DNA of 64,000 bases from Acholeplasma sp. OttesenSCG-928-E16. GTDB lineage: Bacteria > Bacillota_I > Bacilli_A > Acholeplasmatales > Acholeplasmataceae. Below the pieces are notes generated by a model. It was not told the origin of the DNA, did not search any database, and saw only the letters and a list, made by a program, of their open reading frames with translations. Positions within the stretch are counted from its first letter, which is position 1; the number at the start of each line of letters is the position of its first letter. The stretch is taken from positions 1-64,000 of the forward strand of contig JAJDIT010000004.1 in the NCBI GenBank assembly GCA_030266845.1, in the 5' to 3' direction. Positions 61,166 to 64,000 of the stretch are shown piece after piece. The position numbers and the translations under genes are program-made.

Positions 61166-62672
61166 AATTAAAGCTATTTATTTCATCCTTTTTATTTCTT
61201 TTTTTTGGTTCTTTATTGTAGGTCACATTTAGGATATATTCACTATTTAGCACTTTGATATTTTTTATTTCTAAAATTTCCTCTAAAGACCTATTTTCAT
61301 ATTTTCCTAAGCCGGCAGTCTTAGATAACATTACCCTAATTGTTAATAAGATAATAGAGATGTCTAATAGCAATGAATAATTCCTAACATACATTAAGTC
61401 ATATCTTAATCGCTCTAAATCAGGCGTATCATAACTGCCATAAATATGTGATAATCCAGTAATTCCTGGTTTGACATTTGCCCTAAAAGAAAATTCAGGA
61501 TCTTTTTTTGTGGCTTCTTCTATAATATTTGGTAGTAGCGGTCTTGGACCAACGATCGACATATTCCCTTTTAGAACATTTAAAAATTGTGGCAATTCAT
61601 CAATTCTTGAAGCTCTGATAATTTTTCCAAACTTTGTTATTCGATCATCATCTTTAGTGGCTAGTGTTTTTTCATCTGAATCAACTTTCATTGATCTGAA
61701 TTTATACATCATGAAAGGCTTATTATGGATCCCTAACCGAACTTGTTTATAAATAATTGGTCCGCCATCTTGAAGCTTGATAATTATTGCCACTATAAGC
61801 ATCGGTATGCAAGCAATTAATAAAATAATAGTTGTAAAAAATAAATCGAAAATCCGTTTAAAAAATCTTGATTCTGGTGATAAATGCATTGTTTTTTGTT
61901 TGAAAACTAGCGTATCATTTACTACGTCAAATTCTGACCTTTGCATCTCTATCTCATAAGTTTTAGGTACTAAATAAAGCCCCTTATATGTTTTTTGTAA
62001 GATATAAGTGACTAACATGTTTTTAGCTTCACTAGATAGTCCATCGGTTATGTATATGTCATCAACATTTGATATACACTCTTTAAGGCTATTAGGTAGT
62101 GGATCCTCTTCGTTATAAAAAACAACATAGCGAATAATCTTATAGTGATGTTTATCTATTAGAAATTCTTTAAAAAGTTGAAGAACATTAGCTTTTGGAC
62201 CATAAATTAAAACAATTCTCTGGTTTAGTTTATTCATTATCTTTGATAAAAATAATTTAAATAATGACATTGCAAAAACTTGAAGGGCAAGCAATATTAA
62301 TGGCGCAAATAATTGCGAAAAGTAGAGATCTTTATGAAATCCTTTCCCAATCAATAAAACTAGAAAAAATAAAGCATTACCTAAAAACAATGCTAAAAAC
62401 TGTGAAGTCATCACATTGATATACTGTCTACTTATGACTGAAACTTGATAAGTCAAAAAGAAAACTACCATGATGCCTAAATAGATTATTAGGATATAAA
62501 AGACATCACGATAGATTGAGAATAATGTATCAAAAGATGGATATGCTCCATAAGTTATATAATGATCGATTTTTGAGGATAATAAAAACATGAAAAACAA
62601 TATAGCAATATCTATAAATAACTCAATGAATCTCGATAATTTTCCATTCCAAAAGTTTTTATGTTTTCTCAA
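61164..62672 (-). CDS. Undecaprenyl-phosphate sugar-phosphate transferase (initiating, WcaJ-like)
   Basis: A 502-residue polyisoprenyl-phosphate hexose-1-phosphate transferase. Residues about 15-150 hold four or five membrane helices; 160-250 form a CoA-binding-like middle domain. The catalytic part has RFFKRIFDLFFTTIILL, GPIIYKQVRLGIHNKPFMMY, KFRSMKVDSDEK, SRIDELPQFLNVLKGNMSIV and GPRPLLP. It puts the first sugar phosphate on the lipid carrier. The start is TTG 62672 after AAGGGAGTCAGGGT. It is the first gene of the exopolysaccharide region, 41 bp after pyruvate kinase. Confidence 0.93.
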   Translation of the reverse strand: MRKHKNFWNGKLSRFIELFIDIAILFFMFLLSSKIDHYITYGAYPSFDTLFSIYRDVFYILIIYLGIMVVFFLTYQVSVISRQYINVMTSQFLALFLGNALFFLVLLIGKGFHKDLYFSQLFAPLILLALQVFAMSLFKLFLSKIMNKLNQRIVLIYGPKANVLQLFKEFLIDKHHYKIIRYVVFYNEEDPLPNSLKECISNVDDIYITDGLSSEAKNMLVTYILQKTYKGLYLVPKTYEIEMQRSEFDVVNDTLVFKQKTMHLSPESRFFKRIFDLFFTTIILLIACIPMLIVAIIIKLQDGGPIIYKQVRLGIHNKPFMMYKFRSMKVDSDEKTLATKDDDRITKFGKIIRASRIDELPQFLNVLKGNMSIVGPRPLLPNIIEEATKKDPEFSFRANVKPGITGLSHIYGSYDTPDLERLRYDLMYVRNYSLLLDISIILLTIRVMLSKTAGLGKYENRSLEEILEIKNIKVLNSEYILNVTYNKEPKKRNKKDEINSFN

Positions 62673-62713
62673 ACCCTGACTCCCTTACAGACCACTAAGT
62701 AATAATATAACTA

Positions 62714-64000
62714 TTATTTTTCTTGCTTATGAGCTTCTAATTTAGAATTCCTAACCGTAATAATTGTATCCCCTTTTTCAAGATTAAGGTTTTTGATTTT
62801 TTTATCTAGTTCACTACCTGATAAAACCGGGAAAACACCAAAGTAAATCGATAGTCTTCTAGCTTCGCATAAATCGTTTAAATAAGCGAAAATCGGTACA
62901 TTGGGACGATATTTGGAAATAACCTCAGCGATATCTTTACCATAAGCTACTATCGCTTTTACTTCTTCTTTTTTGGCTGATCTTGCAGCACTATATGCTA
63001 ATATTTCATTGATTTCATTTGATGAATATTTGAATGCCTCATCAGCAAATATTGAGTAGTCTATATCCATTTCAGTTCTTCTTTGAACTCTGTTCATATA
63101 ACTGACCGCTTCAACTGGGTATTTACCAACCGCACTTTCTCCACTCAACATAGTAGCGTCTGCTCCTTCATATATGGCATTTGCTATATCGGATACTTCG
63201 GCTCTAGTAGGTCTTGGATTTTCTTGCATTGACTCTAGCATCTGAGTTGCAACAATAACTATTTTGCCACTTCTTTGGCATTTTTGGGTCATATCTTTTT
63301 GAACATGTGGTAATTCTTCTGCCAATACTTCAACGCCTAGATCACCTCTTGCTACCATAACTCCATCCGCTTCTTCAATTATTTCATCTAGATTGTCGAG
63401 GGCTTCTTGATTTTCTACTTTAGCAATTATTTTTATGTTCTCTTTTTGTTTGTCTTTTAGTATTTCCCTAATAGCTCTCACATCTGATGCTCTTCTAGTA
63501 AATGAAGCCGCTATATAATCAAAATCATTGTCACAAGCAACACAAATATCTGCATAGTCTTTAGGAGATATAAAAGGCATCTTTAATACTGTATTAGGAA
63601 CATTTATCCCTCTGCGATCTCTAATGGAATGAGTGTTATTAGCAACCGCCATGATTTCCTTGTTCTCTTCGTTTTTCTTAATAACAGTTAATTGTAAATA
63701 ACCATCATCTACTAATATTGTTCCTCCAATATCAATATCATCAAATAAACCTGAATATGTTACAGAAAATGTGGTTTCATCACCAATGATTTCATGAGTT
63801 GTTACAATTGTGATAGTTGATCCTTGTTTTATTTCAACTTTTTTCCCGTCCTTAAAAGTATGGGTTCTAATTTCTGGGCCTTTAGTATCGAGCATTGCTC
63901 CTACATATAAACCTAGCGATTGACTAACTTTTCTTACTCGGTTTAGTCTTTCTATATGTTTTTCTGGTTTTTCATGAGAAAAATTATATCTGACAACATC
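62714..64000 (-). CDS. pyk: Pyruvate kinase, N-terminus beyond the window
   Basis: Open to base 64000; 428 residues visible, about 40 missing. The visible start DVVRYNFSHEKPEKH matches the usual GMxVxRxNFSHG segment (cut at the edge). Then MLDTKGPEIRT, substrate-site VEDGY-like VDDGYLQLT, IIAKVENQEALDNLDEII with catalytic Lys, GVMVARGDLGVEV, VATQMLESMQENPRPTRAEV and DATMLSGESAVGKYPVEAV. The C-domain ends LNLEKGDTIITVRNS without the extra PEP-utiliser domain seen in Bacillus. It converts phosphoenolpyruvate and ADP to pyruvate and ATP. Confidence 0.96.
   Translation of the reverse strand, partial: DVVRYNFSHEKPEKHIERLNRVRKVSQSLGLYVGAMLDTKGPEIRTHTFKDGKKVEIKQGSTITIVTTHEIIGDETTFSVTYSGLFDDIDIGGTILVDDGYLQLTVIKKNEENKEIMAVANNTHSIRDRRGINVPNTVLKMPFISPKDYADICVACDNDFDYIAASFTRRASDVRAIREILKDKQKENIKIIAKVENQEALDNLDEIIEEADGVMVARGDLGVEVLAEELPHVQKDMTQKCQRSGKIVIVATQMLESMQENPRPTRAEVSDIANAIYEGADATMLSGESAVGKYPVEAVSYMNRVQRRTEMDIDYSIFADEAFKYSSNEINEILAYSAARSAKKEEVKAIVAYGKDIAEVISKYRPNVPIFAYLNDLCEARRLSIYFGVFPVLSGSELDKKIKNLNLEKGDTIITVRNSKLEAHKQEK

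Noticed and set aside
1-64000. CRISPR arrays, rRNA or tRNA genes, insertion sequences with transposase
   Set aside because: I looked for regular short spaced repeats, clover-leaf ends with GTTCGA-type loops, and transposase motifs and found none that I could support by eye.

Overview
The window is AT-rich DNA (roughly 30% GC by eye) from a bacterium that uses the standard code. TGA works as a stop in many ATGA and TTGA overlaps, for example at 24105-24108, 28860-28863 and 53516-53519, and Trp is TGG. Strong AAGGAGG ribosome binding sites, TTG and GTG starts, BspA-type repeats, paired MgtE proteins and an M32 carboxypeptidase suggest a low-GC Firmicute or a non-Mycoplasma Mollicute relative (Acholeplasma/Izemoplasma-like). 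The taxon is an inference. Nearly all genes lie on the minus strand; only three clear genes (WYL regulator, hybrid kinase, peptidase T) are on plus.

Bases 1-18700 look accessory. They hold short, mostly single-gene units: a macrolide 2'-phosphotransferase homologue cut by the left edge, an AraC/GyrI regulator, a DUF3788 protein, two lipoproteins (one with BspA-type leucine-rich repeats), a WYL regulator facing a DIP1984-like coiled-coil gene, a sodium/proton antiporter, a YdeI-like protein, acetyltransferases, a hybrid histidine kinase, and two decayed genes (a GNAT enzyme and an SDR/NmrA oxidoreductase). Two cis-regulatory RNAs are readable: a fluoride (crcB) riboswitch with terminator before the antiporter, and a SAM-clan riboswitch candidate with terminator before a 127-residue protein of unknown function. 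A dispersed intergenic repeat recurs at least four times upstream of minus-strand genes here.

Bases 18700-46800 are denser and operon-like: an RNA uracil methyltransferase, L-serine dehydratase, M32 carboxypeptidase, two tandem MgtE magnesium channels, a SecB-like protein, a ZIP transporter, an operon of two aldo/keto reductases around an ECF S-component/DUF1893 fusion, TldD/TldE, a heterodimeric ABC exporter, and peptidase T. Next comes an overlapping three-gene operon (38041-43743): a one-module NRPS (C-A-T-TE), a spore-photoproduct-lyase-type radical SAM enzyme and a CaiB-type CoA transferase. This is the best candidate for an undescribed biosynthetic system. A small acetyltransferase, an ABC-2 exporter pair and a DegV protein follow.

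Bases 46870-62672 form an exopolysaccharide locus, read from high to low coordinates: initiating sugar-phosphate transferase, (uvrB), mannose-1-phosphate guanylyltransferase, two GT4, one GT32-like and one GT2 glycosyltransferase, rmlA-C-D-B for dTDP-L-rhamnose, flippase, another GT4 and an O-antigen ligase/polymerase. It would supply GDP-mannose and dTDP-rhamnose, assemble the repeat unit on a lipid carrier, flip it and polymerise it. Pyruvate kinase, cut by the right edge, closes the window.
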